Assembly (NCBI GenBank): GCA_934456435.1
Contig: CAKSHH010000006.1
Coordinates: 1 to 64,000 of the forward strand
DNA length: 64,000 bases
DNA from: an uncultured Eubacteriales bacterium
Lineage (GTDB): Bacteria; Bacillota; Clostridia; Oscillospirales; Acutalibacteraceae
Reading direction: 5' to 3'
Each line of letters opens with the position of its first letter. Position 1 is the first letter of the stretch. Positions 8,995-17,361 of the stretch are shown piece by piece. Under the pieces are notes generated by a model that ran no database searches, had not been told where the DNA came from, and was given only the letters and a program-made list of their open reading frames with translations. The translations under genes and the position numbers were made by a program.

Positions 8995-9002
8995 ACCGCA
9001 CC

Positions 9003-9275
9003 TCAGATTCTGTGCATTACGTTAAAAATATCTTCGTGCTGCATCTTGATTTTTACGCCCAGCTCATCGCCGAGCTTTTCCGCCTCATCACAGAGAACGG
9101 CAAAATCCTTTTTTGCGTTCTGCGCGTCAACAATCATCATCATGTTGAAAAAGCCCTGAACTATCGACTGGTTGATGTCCAGTACATTTATATCGTTTTC
9201 GGCAAGGTATGTGCAGACTCTTGCGATTATGCCGACCCTATCCCTGCCGATAACCGTGATTATGGTTCTGTTCAT
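9003..9275 (-). CDS. UPF0237 ACT-domain protein
   Basis: A 90-residue single ACT domain (starting MNRTIITVIGRDRVGIIARV), with the D-R-V-G-I turn typical of amino-acid-binding ACT folds. Its start overlaps the end of the yfhO-like gene by 4 nt, implying translational coupling, and the UPF0210 gene follows after 8 nt. It resembles the regulatory half of GcvR-type proteins without any enzyme domain. The ligand is unknown; the gene pair suggests a two-component enzyme/sensor unit. Confidence 0.9.
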   Translation of the reverse strand: MNRTIITVIGRDRVGIIARVCTYLAENDINVLDINQSIVQGFFNMMMIVDAQNAKKDFAVLCDEAEKLGDELGVKIKMQHEDIFNVMHRI

Positions 9276-12268
9276 TCGCTGTCCTCCGAATCGTCTTCGA
9301 TCTGAGAAAGTATTTCTTTTATATTGAGCTTCTGAGTGTCAAGTATTTCCTGAGCTCGGTTGAGCATTTCCGTGGGGTCCTGCTTGTTCTGCTCATATTC
9401 ATCGGGAACATCAAGGAGCTTTTCAGCGTCCTCAACCGTCGCGTCCTCACCGAGATCCTGCGCCATCAGAGCGTCAATGCCAGTCGGTTCGCCTCTTACT
9501 GTGTCAGCTTCAACGGCGTTTTTCTCTGCGCCGAGCATTCTTGCGTATCTCTTCTTTTTAATAATATGCAAGATCACAAGCGCCGCAACAAAGGCGACAA
9601 AGGTGACTGCCGAAACGATCGCGCCGATTACAAATCCCTTCGGCGTATATGTCATTTCAATCGTGTGTGTTCCGGGCGCGGCATCAATTCCGATGAGCGC
9701 ATCGCCGAGCTTCACGGGCTCTGTCTTTTCGCCGTCAACGGTTATCGTCCAACCCTCGTCATAGTTTATCGAGGTGTAGACAAGCTCGGTCGCACCAACC
9801 TTGACTGTACCCTTGATATGTGTATCCGTAAACTCCGTGATGTCCATTGTCGACGAAGCCAGCTTGTTATAACCCTTTTCAAAGTTGTTCATATCCAGTC
9901 CGACGACATAGACGTCTGTGTATCCCGAATCCTTGTTAGCCGCAATCTCAAGCTCGACGGTCATTATTTCGCCTGCCTCAAACCAGCCGCAGTCGATAAC
10001 ATACGGATCGTCGGGATCCTGGCTCTTTGAAAGACCGTTTGTGCCGTAGACCTCAATCTTGTCCGCACCTGAGCAGTTAGCATAGAGGTAGACATTCTGA
10101 GCTTCGGGAATCTCATACTTGAGAATAATTGTACCCGTCTGATCCTTGATATCCTTGTAATAGGTGAAATTCTCGGTCAGAAGCTCATCGTCGTCACGGA
10201 TATTTTCGGTCTGATACGTTTCAGCCGAAATCCGCTTGTACACGTCACCGCATCCCGAAGCAAGTGTCCAGTAATCGTTCTGAATCTCAAACGGATTGGA
10301 GCCCTTTGTTACCCATTTCTGAACATTCTCACTTACAGAGTGTGCAAGCGGAAGATAATAATTGTTCTTGTAAGCGGTGAAGCTGTTGTTCTCCGCCATC
10401 TTGGTATAGATGTTTTCGCTCATCTGCGAATTGTCGTTGTCAACGATATATTTCAGCGACATCATCGCGTTGTAGACAGGGGTCTGCGGCGCATAAATAT
10501 AGCTGTTGATATAGTTGCTGTTAAGTCCGAGATTGTGCTGGAGATTTGCCGATTTTTCATAAGCCATGGAGGAGAAAACGGAAACTCCGTTGTAGTCGAA
10601 CCACGACGCGTCCATCAGCGTGTTAATATCGGTAAGCTCCATTCGGTACTTGTCCGTGACCTCAACGGTGTCAAGCTTTTCCTTAAGATCTCTGAAATCG
10701 CTGTAACCGTTGACAAAATTCGGCTTCTGCTGGCTCATAACAAAGTGGTTCGTGTCGCAAACCGCAACCTCGGCAAAGACACAGCACATGAGAAGAAGCG
10801 AAACCGCCGACTGTGCATAATTCTTCTTTTTCATCAGTCCGAGAACGACCGTGTAGACCGCCGCAAAAGCAATGCTGAGATATATTGACTCATCCGAAGC
10901 GTTCGCCATGCCGAACTTCTGAACGAGCACGGCAAAGAGAATCGTTCCGACACCTGCGCCGAGCAGAGCCTTGGTCGAAAACGAGCGAATGTGAACAAGG
11001 GCTTTGAACGCCATTGTAATGAGCAGGAACGAATAAAGGAACGAAAATCTGAACGGAAGATCGTTCGGGAAATGGAACGCGTGCAGGATATAGTTTGCAT
11101 AGTTGAGGTTAAAGCCGATGAAGAATACGGCGAGGAGAATTATATTCGCTGCGCGCTCCTTGGCTTTTATTTTGTCACAGAAAATATAAAGCGGAACGAG
11201 CATAACGGTAAGTATACCGCAGTAAACGTTCGGCAGTACCGTCTCGCCGCTGCTCCTGATAGTCGGCTCAAGCGACGTCAGGTGGTTCGCAAGGAAGTCG
11301 AACACGCTGTTGTAGAACTCATAATCACTCGGAAATGTACCCGATGTTGCCGAGCACGCCTTGAGGCAGAAATATGTCGGCACAAGCGCAAACGCAGTCA
11401 GTCCGACAGCAATCAGAGAACCGAAAGCGAAGAACAGACCCGACTCAACAAATCGGCTGTAAAGAACATTGTCGATTTTTCTGTCATAGATTTCGCCGTT
11501 CTCGTCCTCATAAATGGGCTTGGTCGGCAAGACCTCTTTGATCGAGTAATTCGAGAAAAAGTAAACAAAGAAATAGAGAACCGAGAATATGCATATCATG
11601 TATGACATATAGTAGTTTGTAAAAAAAGAAACGGCAAGCGTAACAATGTAGAGCGTCGCCTTTTGGCTGTTGATTATTCTCTCGATTCCGAGAACGATCA
11701 GCGGCAGAAGATACATTGCGTCGATCCACATTATGTTCCAGTAATATGCGATGAAGAAACCGCAGAAAGCGTACAGAATACCGAAAGCGGAAACCGTGAA
11801 ATCATTTTTTGCATTGGATTTTTTGAGGTAATAAGCCATTGATGCCGCGGCAAGCGCGTTTTTCAAAAGCACCATTGAGCCGATAGCTTCGGGAATATTC
11901 TCATGACCGAAAATCAGCGCAAGCAGCATTCCGATCGGGCTTGAAAGGTAGTTGAAGTAGTTGCCGATAAAGGCTCCGCCGCCGCCCGTGTTCCAGGAAT
12001 AGAACAGGCTCCTGAACTGGCTCAGTCTGTCATGAAGCTCGGCAAAAAGCGGGCCGTACTGGTGGTAAAGATCCATACGCAGAACAGTCTTGTTGCCGAA
12101 CGGAATTATCTCAAAGCAGTAGTAAACAAGCAGCATGAGCACCGCGCTGCATATAAACGCAAGTATAACATAAACGTTGCGGTCCCAAAACCTGCCTATT
12201 TTTGAATCGGGATTTTTACTTTTCAAAATATTTTTTTTCAAAAACCTCATTCCTTTCGGCTGTATCAT
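9272..12268 (-). CDS. YfhO-family polytopic membrane protein
   Basis: A 998-residue protein with a hydrophobic N-terminal two-thirds (about a dozen helices from residue 30 to 510), a large extracytoplasmic segment (about 520-850), a last helix near 880 and an acidic cytoplasmic tail. The early WNTGGGGAFIGNYFNYLSSP and DLYHQYGP blocks are typical of YfhO (PF09586). In Bacillus, YfhO acts with an undecaprenyl-phosphate glycosyltransferase in lipoteichoic-acid glycosylation; a similar GT-C-like role is inferred here. The start is uncertain: ATG 12268 has no clear ribosome site, and ATG 12250 has AAGGA directly abutting it. Divergent from spoIIIAA. Confidence 0.85.
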   Translation of the reverse strand: MIQPKGMRFLKKNILKSKNPDSKIGRFWDRNVYVILAFICSAVLMLLVYYCFEIIPFGNKTVLRMDLYHQYGPLFAELHDRLSQFRSLFYSWNTGGGGAFIGNYFNYLSSPIGMLLALIFGHENIPEAIGSMVLLKNALAAASMAYYLKKSNAKNDFTVSAFGILYAFCGFFIAYYWNIMWIDAMYLLPLIVLGIERIINSQKATLYIVTLAVSFFTNYYMSYMICIFSVLYFFVYFFSNYSIKEVLPTKPIYEDENGEIYDRKIDNVLYSRFVESGLFFAFGSLIAVGLTAFALVPTYFCLKACSATSGTFPSDYEFYNSVFDFLANHLTSLEPTIRSSGETVLPNVYCGILTVMLVPLYIFCDKIKAKERAANIILLAVFFIGFNLNYANYILHAFHFPNDLPFRFSFLYSFLLITMAFKALVHIRSFSTKALLGAGVGTILFAVLVQKFGMANASDESIYLSIAFAAVYTVVLGLMKKKNYAQSAVSLLLMCCVFAEVAVCDTNHFVMSQQKPNFVNGYSDFRDLKEKLDTVEVTDKYRMELTDINTLMDASWFDYNGVSVFSSMAYEKSANLQHNLGLNSNYINSYIYAPQTPVYNAMMSLKYIVDNDNSQMSENIYTKMAENNSFTAYKNNYYLPLAHSVSENVQKWVTKGSNPFEIQNDYWTLASGCGDVYKRISAETYQTENIRDDDELLTENFTYYKDIKDQTGTIILKYEIPEAQNVYLYANCSGADKIEVYGTNGLSKSQDPDDPYVIDCGWFEAGEIMTVELEIAANKDSGYTDVYVVGLDMNNFEKGYNKLASSTMDITEFTDTHIKGTVKVGATELVYTSINYDEGWTITVDGEKTEPVKLGDALIGIDAAPGTHTIEMTYTPKGFVIGAIVSAVTFVAFVAALVILHIIKKKRYARMLGAEKNAVEADTVRGEPTGIDALMAQDLGEDATVEDAEKLLDVPDEYEQNKQDPTEMLNRAQEILDTQKLNIKEILSQIEDDSEDSE

Positions 12269-12416
12269 AAACTTTTGTTATTCATATTTATTCTTTTATA
12301 TATTATCACACAATTGGTCGTCTTTCAATAAGCACGGCTCAAAATTAACATTTAATTTAAATCCGATGGGTTCTATTTCGGGACAAGAAGTCATAAGAAA
12401 TTAGTGGTGATAAAAA

Positions 12417-13316
12417 ATGAGTCTCACCCGAACGGAAAATCTTGAAATTCTGATGAAATATCTTCCCCCTGCCTTTTCTGTCCTTGCCCACGGCGGAACG
12501 GAAAATCTTTGCGAAATCCGTATCCGCGCCGAAAAGCCTGTTGTCCTCGTCTTTCCCGACAGAAACAGTTTTCTGACCGACAGCGGACGGATAACATATT
12601 TTTATTCCGAAAACCTATTGTGCATTTCAAGGCAGGAAATCGAAAATATTTTTGTAAAAATGTGCGGCTGTTCCGTTCACAGCCTTACGGACAATATCGC
12701 GCGCGGATTCATCACTCTCGATGCAGGAATCCGTGTCGGACTTTACGGCACGGCAGTCATCAGAGAGGGTCGGATATCCTCGGTCAGGAATATTGACGGA
12801 CTGAATATCCGTATTCCGGAAGAGCGTCCGAACTGTTCCGCACCGCTCATTGAAAAGCTTTTTGCCCGCGAGATTCCGAACACAATAATCTGCGGACCGC
12901 CGATGTCCGGCAAAACCACCGTACTGCGCGATCTCTGCCGATGCCTTTCCGACGAAAGGCTGAAAAAAGTCGCAGTCATTGACGAACGGTGCGAGATGGC
13001 AGGCTACAACCTCGGTTTCAACACCGACGTTCTCAAGGGATATCCGAAAGCCGAGGGCATAAGCATTGCCGTGCGTACGCTTTCCCCCGACGTGATAGTG
13101 TGCGACGAGATCGGAAGCCTTGACGAGGCTGACAAGCTGTGCGAAGCGTTCAACAGCGGAGTCAGCTTCATTGTAACAATGCATTGCCGCAACCTTGCGG
13201 AGCTGAAACGCCGTCCGCAGTTTTGCCGAATTTTCGAATGCGGAGCGGTGAGCGCCTGCGTGTTTCTTGACAGGGACACCTTTGAAATAAAAGAGACTGT
13301 ACGGCTCGGAGAATGA
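12417..13316 (+). CDS. spoIIIAA: Stage III sporulation protein AA (ATPase)
   Basis: A 299-residue secretion-type ATPase. The Walker A motif is GPPMSGKT (160-167), followed by the conserved CDEIGSLDEADKL block. It is the cytoplasmic motor of the SpoIIIA-SpoIIQ channel that links mother cell and forespore during engulfment. GTGGTGA before ATG 12417 is the ribosome site. First gene of a complete eight-gene operon in standard order; in other spore formers the operon is SigE-dependent. I see no convincing SigE promoter in the 148-nt gap before it. Confidence 0.95.
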   Translation: MSLTRTENLEILMKYLPPAFSVLAHGGTENLCEIRIRAEKPVVLVFPDRNSFLTDSGRITYFYSENLLCISRQEIENIFVKMCGCSVHSLTDNIARGFITLDAGIRVGLYGTAVIREGRISSVRNIDGLNIRIPEERPNCSAPLIEKLFAREIPNTIICGPPMSGKTTVLRDLCRCLSDERLKKVAVIDERCEMAGYNLGFNTDVLKGYPKAEGISIAVRTLSPDVIVCDEIGSLDEADKLCEAFNSGVSFIVTMHCRNLAELKRRPQFCRIFECGAVSACVFLDRDTFEIKETVRLGE

Positions 13317-13328
13317 GAGGAAAACAAA

Positions 13329-13829
13329 ATGAAAATTATTTCGCTTGTCGTTCTCGGCCTCTCCTGTGTGATGACGGGGCAATACATTTCCTACCGCCTG
13401 AGCCGACGCGTCCGCATACTCGAAAAGCTCCTGCTGATGTTCACGATGACGGAGAACGAAATAAGCTACCTCAGCCGTCCGACCGCCGAACTGATTGAGA
13501 AGCTTTCGGAAAAAGAGGAGCTCAAAGAGCTGGATTTTTTGTCCGAATGTTTGTCGATTTATAAGGACTGCGGCGATATCGAACGCGCGTGGATTGCATC
13601 GGTCTCTGCGTCGCGCTGTGTTGACCGCTCGGACAGCGGAATACTTTTTTCTTTCGGCGAAAACCTCGGAAAGAGCGACGAAGAGGGACAGCGTTCCAAC
13701 TGCCGCTACCACGCCGAGCTCGCCAAGGAAAGACTGAACCTTGCGCGCGAAAAAAGAGATAAATATTCATCACTCTCCTGCGGACTCGGAGCAATGACAG
13801 GTATAGGACTTTTTATTATTTTGTTTTAG
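13329..13829 (+). CDS. spoIIIAB: Stage III sporulation protein AB
   Basis: A 166-residue protein with an N-terminal membrane helix, a helical cytoplasmic domain and a C-terminal hydrophobic segment (LGAMTGIGLFIILF), the normal SpoIIIAB layout. It resembles GspF-type inner-membrane platform proteins and is expected to engage SpoIIIAA. AGAGGA lies just before ATG 13329, 12 nt after spoIIIAA. Identity rests on size, topology and position between spoIIIAA and spoIIIAC. Confidence 0.93.
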   Translation: MKIISLVVLGLSCVMTGQYISYRLSRRVRILEKLLLMFTMTENEISYLSRPTAELIEKLSEKEELKELDFLSECLSIYKDCGDIERAWIASVSASRCVDRSDSGILFSFGENLGKSDEEGQRSNCRYHAELAKERLNLAREKRDKYSSLSCGLGAMTGIGLFIILF

Positions 13830-13838
13830 GAGCGAATT

Positions 13839-14027
13839 ATGGAACTGGTTATCAAAATAGCGGCTGTCGGAATAATTGTCGCGGTGCTTCAGCAAATTCT
13901 CAGCCGTTCCGGCCGCGATGAATATGCCATGCTTGTCGTGCTTGCAGGGCTGATAGCCGTTGTCGCTATGCTGATTCCCGAACTGAGGGATCTTTATTCC
14001 TCGGCGACCTCCGTTTTCGGACTTTGA
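13839..14027 (+). CDS. spoIIIAC: Stage III sporulation protein AC
   Basis: A 62-residue two-helix membrane protein (IKIAAVGIIVAVLQQILSRSG, loop, YAMLVVLAGLIAVVAML), the standard SpoIIIAC size and hairpin topology. It is a channel subunit in the mother-cell-derived membrane. AGGAG precedes ATG 13839, and spoIIIAD starts 1 nt after its stop. Confidence 0.93.
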   Translation: MELVIKIAAVGIIVAVLQQILSRSGRDEYAMLVVLAGLIAVVAMLIPELRDLYSSATSVFGL

Positions 14028-14028
14028 T

Positions 14029-14418
14029 ATGGAAATTGTTAAATTCGTTGTTATCGGAATAATCTGCGCCGTGATGACCGTCGTTGTGCGGCAGTACAGA
14101 CCCGAACTTGCGGTCATAGTTCAGCTTGCCGGCATAGTTATAATTGCGATATTTGCCTTTGAGTATTTGAAAAACATTTTTGAAGAAACGGGAAGCTTCT
14201 TTTCCGACGTTCAAATCGTCAGCGACGGCTATCTCACAATACTAGTCAAGATTCTTGCCATCGCCGTTATAACAAAGCTCGGCGCAGATATATGCAGCGA
14301 CAGCTCAAATTCAGCACTCGCAACCGTCGTTGAGCTGACAGGCAAAACAGTTATACTCGTCATGTGCCTTTCGCTCATTAAAACTCTTGTCACTCTGGCA
14401 AAGGGGCTGCTTGAATAA
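14029..14418 (+). CDS. spoIIIAD: Stage III sporulation protein AD
   Basis: A 129-residue protein with four predicted membrane helices. The first half is related to SpoIIIAC and the second carries the conserved KILAIAVITKLGADICSD segment. Membrane subunit of the sporulation channel. The stop at 14416-14418 is followed after 1 nt by the spoIIIAE start, consistent with coupled translation. Confidence 0.93.
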   Translation: MEIVKFVVIGIICAVMTVVVRQYRPELAVIVQLAGIVIIAIFAFEYLKNIFEETGSFFSDVQIVSDGYLTILVKILAIAVITKLGADICSDSSNSALATVVELTGKTVILVMCLSLIKTLVTLAKGLLE

Positions 14419-14419
14419 T

Positions 14420-15529
14420 ATGAAGATGCTCAAAATTGCAGGAACCGTCACAGTTATTTTTCTCATTATTTTTGTTTTTACCGCGTCCGTCGGCGCCGTT
14501 TCCTATTCCGATGAGGTCAGGGATATATACAACATTCTCGACTCCGAAACTCAGGAGCTTCTCAAAGATATCGGTGCAGACAAGGCTGATTTCGACTCCA
14601 TGTTCAGCGTCACTCCGCAAAAAGTATGGTCGCTGACCAAAAAGCTCGTCACGGGAAGCATCGAAGCTCCGACAAGGTCGGCGGTGAGACTCACGGTTGT
14701 AATCATTCTCATTGCAATCTTTGAAAGCTTCATTCCCGACGACGAAAAGATGAAAAACATCATCGGCACGGTCGGAACGCTTATGTGCGTCATATCGGTA
14801 ATATCCCCTCTTTCCACGGCAATATCCTCTGCCGTGTCGTCAATCGCCGTCAGCGAAAAATTTATGCTGGCACTTATCCCCGTGCTTGCCGCCGTAATAA
14901 CCGTAACGGGCAACCCGACGCTTGCGGCAAGCTTCCAGTCAATCGCATTCACGGCGGCACAGGTGATTTCCGGCGCCTCCAGCACATACATAGTCCCGAT
15001 AGTCGGCGCGGTAACGGCTCTCGACATTACAGGTTCAATAATTCCGTCGTTCAATCTCGGCGGAATCACCTCGCTGATAAAGAAAACTGTTACCGCCGTG
15101 CTGACCTTCGTTTCCACGCTGTTTGTCTCGTTCCTCGGTATCAAGGGTGCGCTCGCCAATGCTGCGGACACGGTCGCTTCAAGAGGAATCAAGCTCGTGA
15201 TAAGCTCAGCCGTGCCCGTTGTCGGCGGAGCACTCAGCGAAGCGTATTCGGGCATAATCGGCAGTCTTGTTCTTGTCAAAAGCACAATCGGAATTTTCGG
15301 AATCGCCGCAATTGCGCTGATAAATCTTCCGTCCTGTATTCAGCTTCTTTTCTGGATTTTTGCGCTGAAATTTTCAGCGGCTGTCGGAGAATTATTCAAC
15401 CAAAAAAGCATTGCCGAGCTGCTGCGTGCGCTCGCATCATCAATGACTCTTTTGAACGTTGTACTTCTCTTCAACGCAGTTCTGTTCATCATCTCTACGG
15501 CTCTGATTCTTGTTATAAAGGCGGGATAG
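14420..15529 (+). CDS. spoIIIAE: Stage III sporulation protein AE
   Basis: A 369-residue multi-spanning membrane protein with an N-terminal signal peptide (cleavage near VGAVS, residue about 28), a short extracytoplasmic part and about seven helices. The segment TSLIKKTVTAVLTFVSTLF is conserved in SpoIIIAE. ATG 14420 lies 1 nt after spoIIIAD; AAGGGG at 14401-14406 is the only ribosome-like site and is rather distant. An in-frame start at 14387 inside spoIIIAD is rejected because it would place extra residues before the signal peptide. Confidence 0.92.
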   Translation: MKMLKIAGTVTVIFLIIFVFTASVGAVSYSDEVRDIYNILDSETQELLKDIGADKADFDSMFSVTPQKVWSLTKKLVTGSIEAPTRSAVRLTVVIILIAIFESFIPDDEKMKNIIGTVGTLMCVISVISPLSTAISSAVSSIAVSEKFMLALIPVLAAVITVTGNPTLAASFQSIAFTAAQVISGASSTYIVPIVGAVTALDITGSIIPSFNLGGITSLIKKTVTAVLTFVSTLFVSFLGIKGALANAADTVASRGIKLVISSAVPVVGGALSEAYSGIIGSLVLVKSTIGIFGIAAIALINLPSCIQLLFWIFALKFSAAVGELFNQKSIAELLRALASSMTLLNVVLLFNAVLFIISTALILVIKAG

Positions 15530-15531
15530 TT

Positions 15532-15996
15532 TTGGATAAAATTCGTTTGTGGGCTTACGGCGTGACCGTCGCCGCGGTTATCGGAGCTGTCATTCTCTCC
15601 GTCGCACCCGGAGGAGCTACTGAAAAAATTGTCAAAACCGCAGTCTCACTTTTTTTGATGTGCGCAATACTTTACCCTTTCATATCAAGTGAGGAGGCGC
15701 GCGGAATACTGAAAAATTCGGAGCTGCCCGACATTGAAATATCCGAAAGCGATCAGGGCGGCGCAGAAAACTACCTTGAAGAAAAAACAAAAGAAAAAAT
15801 CTCCGCAATTCTTACCGAAAGCGGAATAAAAGACCCGGACATAAACATAAGTATCAGTATAGACAACGGCAACGAGATGAAGATAAATTCCGTCACAGTT
15901 GCCGCGGCGGAAGAATACAAAGACTTGTTTGAAAATGCACAAGCAAATCTAAAAGCGCAGCTTGGCATTGAAGTTCAAATTGAGGTGAAAAAATGA
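15532..15996 (+). CDS. spoIIIAF: Stage III sporulation protein AF
   Basis: A 154-residue protein with two N-terminal membrane helices (about 7-25 and 34-52) and a soluble C-terminal ring-building-like domain ending LGIEVQIEVKK. TTG 15532 is the probable start: it lies 2 nt after the spoIIIAE stop, is preceded by AAAGGCGGG, and gives the family length. Upstream in-frame codons lie deep inside spoIIIAE. It overlaps spoIIIAG by 4 nt. Confidence 0.88.
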   Translation: MDKIRLWAYGVTVAAVIGAVILSVAPGGATEKIVKTAVSLFLMCAILYPFISSEEARGILKNSELPDIEISESDQGGAENYLEEKTKEKISAILTESGIKDPDINISISIDNGNEMKINSVTVAAAEEYKDLFENAQANLKAQLGIEVQIEVKK

Positions 15997-16517
15997 AAAA
16001 ATTTGCCGAAGAGTTCATAAAATTTTTGAAACGTGATAAAAAAATTACCGCGATAATCTGTTTGGGACTCGCAGGTATTTTTCTGCTGACAATGTCGGAG
16101 CTTGTTCCGCAAAAGAGCACCAAAACCGAAAAGAAAGAAACAGTCTCCGACATCAGCGACAGCTACGAGGCTGATCTTGAAAAAAGGCTCACCTCAATAG
16201 TTTCCTCAATCAACGGCGCAGGGCGCACGCAGGTTATGGTCACGCTCGCGTCGGGAGACGAAAACGTCTACGCCGTCAAGGAGAAAAGCAGCGACGGAAG
16301 CCGCGAACGCGAATATATCGTCATCGACGACGGCAGCAGCGAATCCGGACTGCTTCTGAAAGTGGTTGAGCCGGAGATACGCGGCGTTGCTGTCGTTTGC
16401 GAGGGTGCCGACTCCGCAAACGTCAGGCAGGAAATTGTCTCCACGGTTTCCGCCGTTCTTGGCATCAGCTCAAACCGAATAAGCATCGCAAAAATAAAGG
16501 CAGCAACCGTCAATTAG
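15993..16517 (+). CDS. spoIIIAG: Stage III sporulation protein AG
   Basis: A 174-residue protein with one N-terminal helix (about 20-37) and an extracytoplasmic ring-building domain containing the conserved LEKRLTSIVSSINGAGRTQV and the IRGVAVVCEGADS block. SpoIIIAG forms the large ring of the channel in the intermembrane space. Its start overlaps the end of spoIIIAF (ATGA overlap). Confidence 0.95.
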   Translation: MKKFAEEFIKFLKRDKKITAIICLGLAGIFLLTMSELVPQKSTKTEKKETVSDISDSYEADLEKRLTSIVSSINGAGRTQVMVTLASGDENVYAVKEKSSDGSREREYIVIDDGSSESGLLLKVVEPEIRGVAVVCEGADSANVRQEIVSTVSAVLGISSNRISIAKIKAATVN

Positions 16518-16535
16518 GAATATACATTTATATTC
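16518..16535. repeat. Inverted repeat between spoIIIAG and spoIIIAH
   Basis: GAATATA-CATT-TATATTC is a perfect 7-bp inverted repeat starting directly after the spoIIIAG stop. It is AT-rich with no T-run, so it is more likely an RNA-stability or binding site than a terminator. A second small GC hairpin (CCGCCG/CGGCGG) follows in the same 83-nt gap. Confidence 0.5.
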
Positions 16536-16600
16536 AGAATTTGCGGCATTGCCTTAAATCAACCGCCGATCGCGGCGGCATAAATAATCGGAGGTTAGCA

Positions 16601-17149
16601 ATGAATATGATAATCAAACGCAAACAGCTTGTATCCATCGCACTTGTTCTGACGCTCGGTGCGGCGGTGTTCGTCAATTGGTACTTCGCACGTCCCGGTG
16701 TCAAATCCGTGATCGACACAAAGAAAACAACCGTCAGTCAGCAGGCAGAAAATCTCGGCGACGCGCAGTATGTTTCGGCGACAACAGCCGCGGCATCGGA
16801 GGAAACAATGGCTGACTTCAAGGTAAAACGAAACGCCGCCCATGACGAAGCAAAGGAAACTTTCAATTCCGTTATTAAGGACGCAAAGTCCGAATCGCAG
16901 GCGGCACAAAGCGCGGCAGAATCCTTGGCGGATCTTTCCAAAGCAATCAAAAACGAAGCCGACCTTGAAAATCTCATTTCCGCCAAAATTTCAAGCGACT
17001 GCGTTGTGATTATCGACGGCGATGTCTGCCAGGTCATTGTCGGCAAAGGAGTACTGACAGATAACGTATCCCTGCAAATCAAGGATCTTGTTATAAACCA
17101 AACAAACATCCCGGCAAAGAACATCACAATCCTTGAACTGAAGAAATAA
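16601..17149 (+). CDS. spoIIIAH: Stage III sporulation protein AH
   Basis: A 182-residue bitopic protein: N-terminal membrane helix (about 9-27, ending VNWYFARPG), a Ser/Ala-rich linker and a C-terminal YscJ/FliF-like ring-building domain (DCVVIIDGDVCQVIV onward). It forms the mother-cell half of the SpoIIIAH-SpoIIQ bridge. CGGAGG (16590-16595) sets ATG 16601. The 83-nt gap before it is the largest in the operon and holds two hairpins, which may allow separate control. Confidence 0.95.
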   Translation: MNMIIKRKQLVSIALVLTLGAAVFVNWYFARPGVKSVIDTKKTTVSQQAENLGDAQYVSATTAAASEETMADFKVKRNAAHDEAKETFNSVIKDAKSESQAAQSAAESLADLSKAIKNEADLENLISAKISSDCVVIIDGDVCQVIVGKGVLTDNVSLQIKDLVINQTNIPAKNITILELKK

Positions 17150-17167
17150 TTTGATAATCATTTTTCT

Positions 17168-17266
17168 TTAATTTATGTGGTATTCTGATTGCTGTTCTCT
17201 TGACATTTCCAAGAATGAACGGCATGTACCGTTGAACTCATAAAAGAATCTGTTTCTTTTGCGCAA
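17168..17266 (-). CDS. Candidate 32-residue basic protein
   Basis: On the minus strand AAGGAGG (17279-17273) is followed after 6 nt by TTG at 17266, which opens a 32-codon frame ending in TAA at 17170-17168. The product begins MRKRNRFFYEF, is rich in Arg, Phe and Glu, and has one Cys (residue 15). There is no membrane segment. It lies about 40 nt beyond the terminator hairpin that ends clpC and points the same way. I do not recognise the family. The near-ideal ribosome site with correct spacing is the main evidence; a chance frame of this length is possible. Confidence 0.5.
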   Translation of the reverse strand: MRKRNRFFYEFNGTCRSFLEMSREQQSEYHIN

Positions 17267-17307
17267 CTACCGCCTCCTTAAACAGAAGCAAATACAGTTT
17301 TTAAAAC

Positions 17308-17352
17308 AATAACCCCACCGCCGAATGTTTTTCATCCGGCGGTGGGGTTATT
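17308..17352. terminator. Bidirectional terminator between spoIIIAH side and clpC
   Basis: AATAACCCCACCGCCG (17308-17323) is perfectly complementary to CGGCGGTGGGGTTATT (17337-17352), a 16-bp stem. A/T-rich flanks lie on both sides. It ends clpC on the minus strand and can stop read-through from the spoIIIA side. Confidence 0.85.
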
Positions 17353-17361
17353 TTGTTTGTA

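Noticed and set aside
12269..12416. SigE promoter for spoIIIA
   Set aside because: A TCATATT -35-like sequence occurs near 12281, but no matching CATACAAT-type -10 at 14-15 nt follows, and it is over 100 nt from the gene.
12627..13712. 361-codon open frame antisense to spoIIIAA and spoIIIAB
   Set aside because: Both plus-strand genes are clearly real (Walker A and operon order), and the antisense product has no motif or ribosome site.
14785..15531. Long N-terminal extension of spoIIIAF
   Set aside because: It would overlap nearly all of spoIIIAE in another frame. The family length is reached from TTG 15532.
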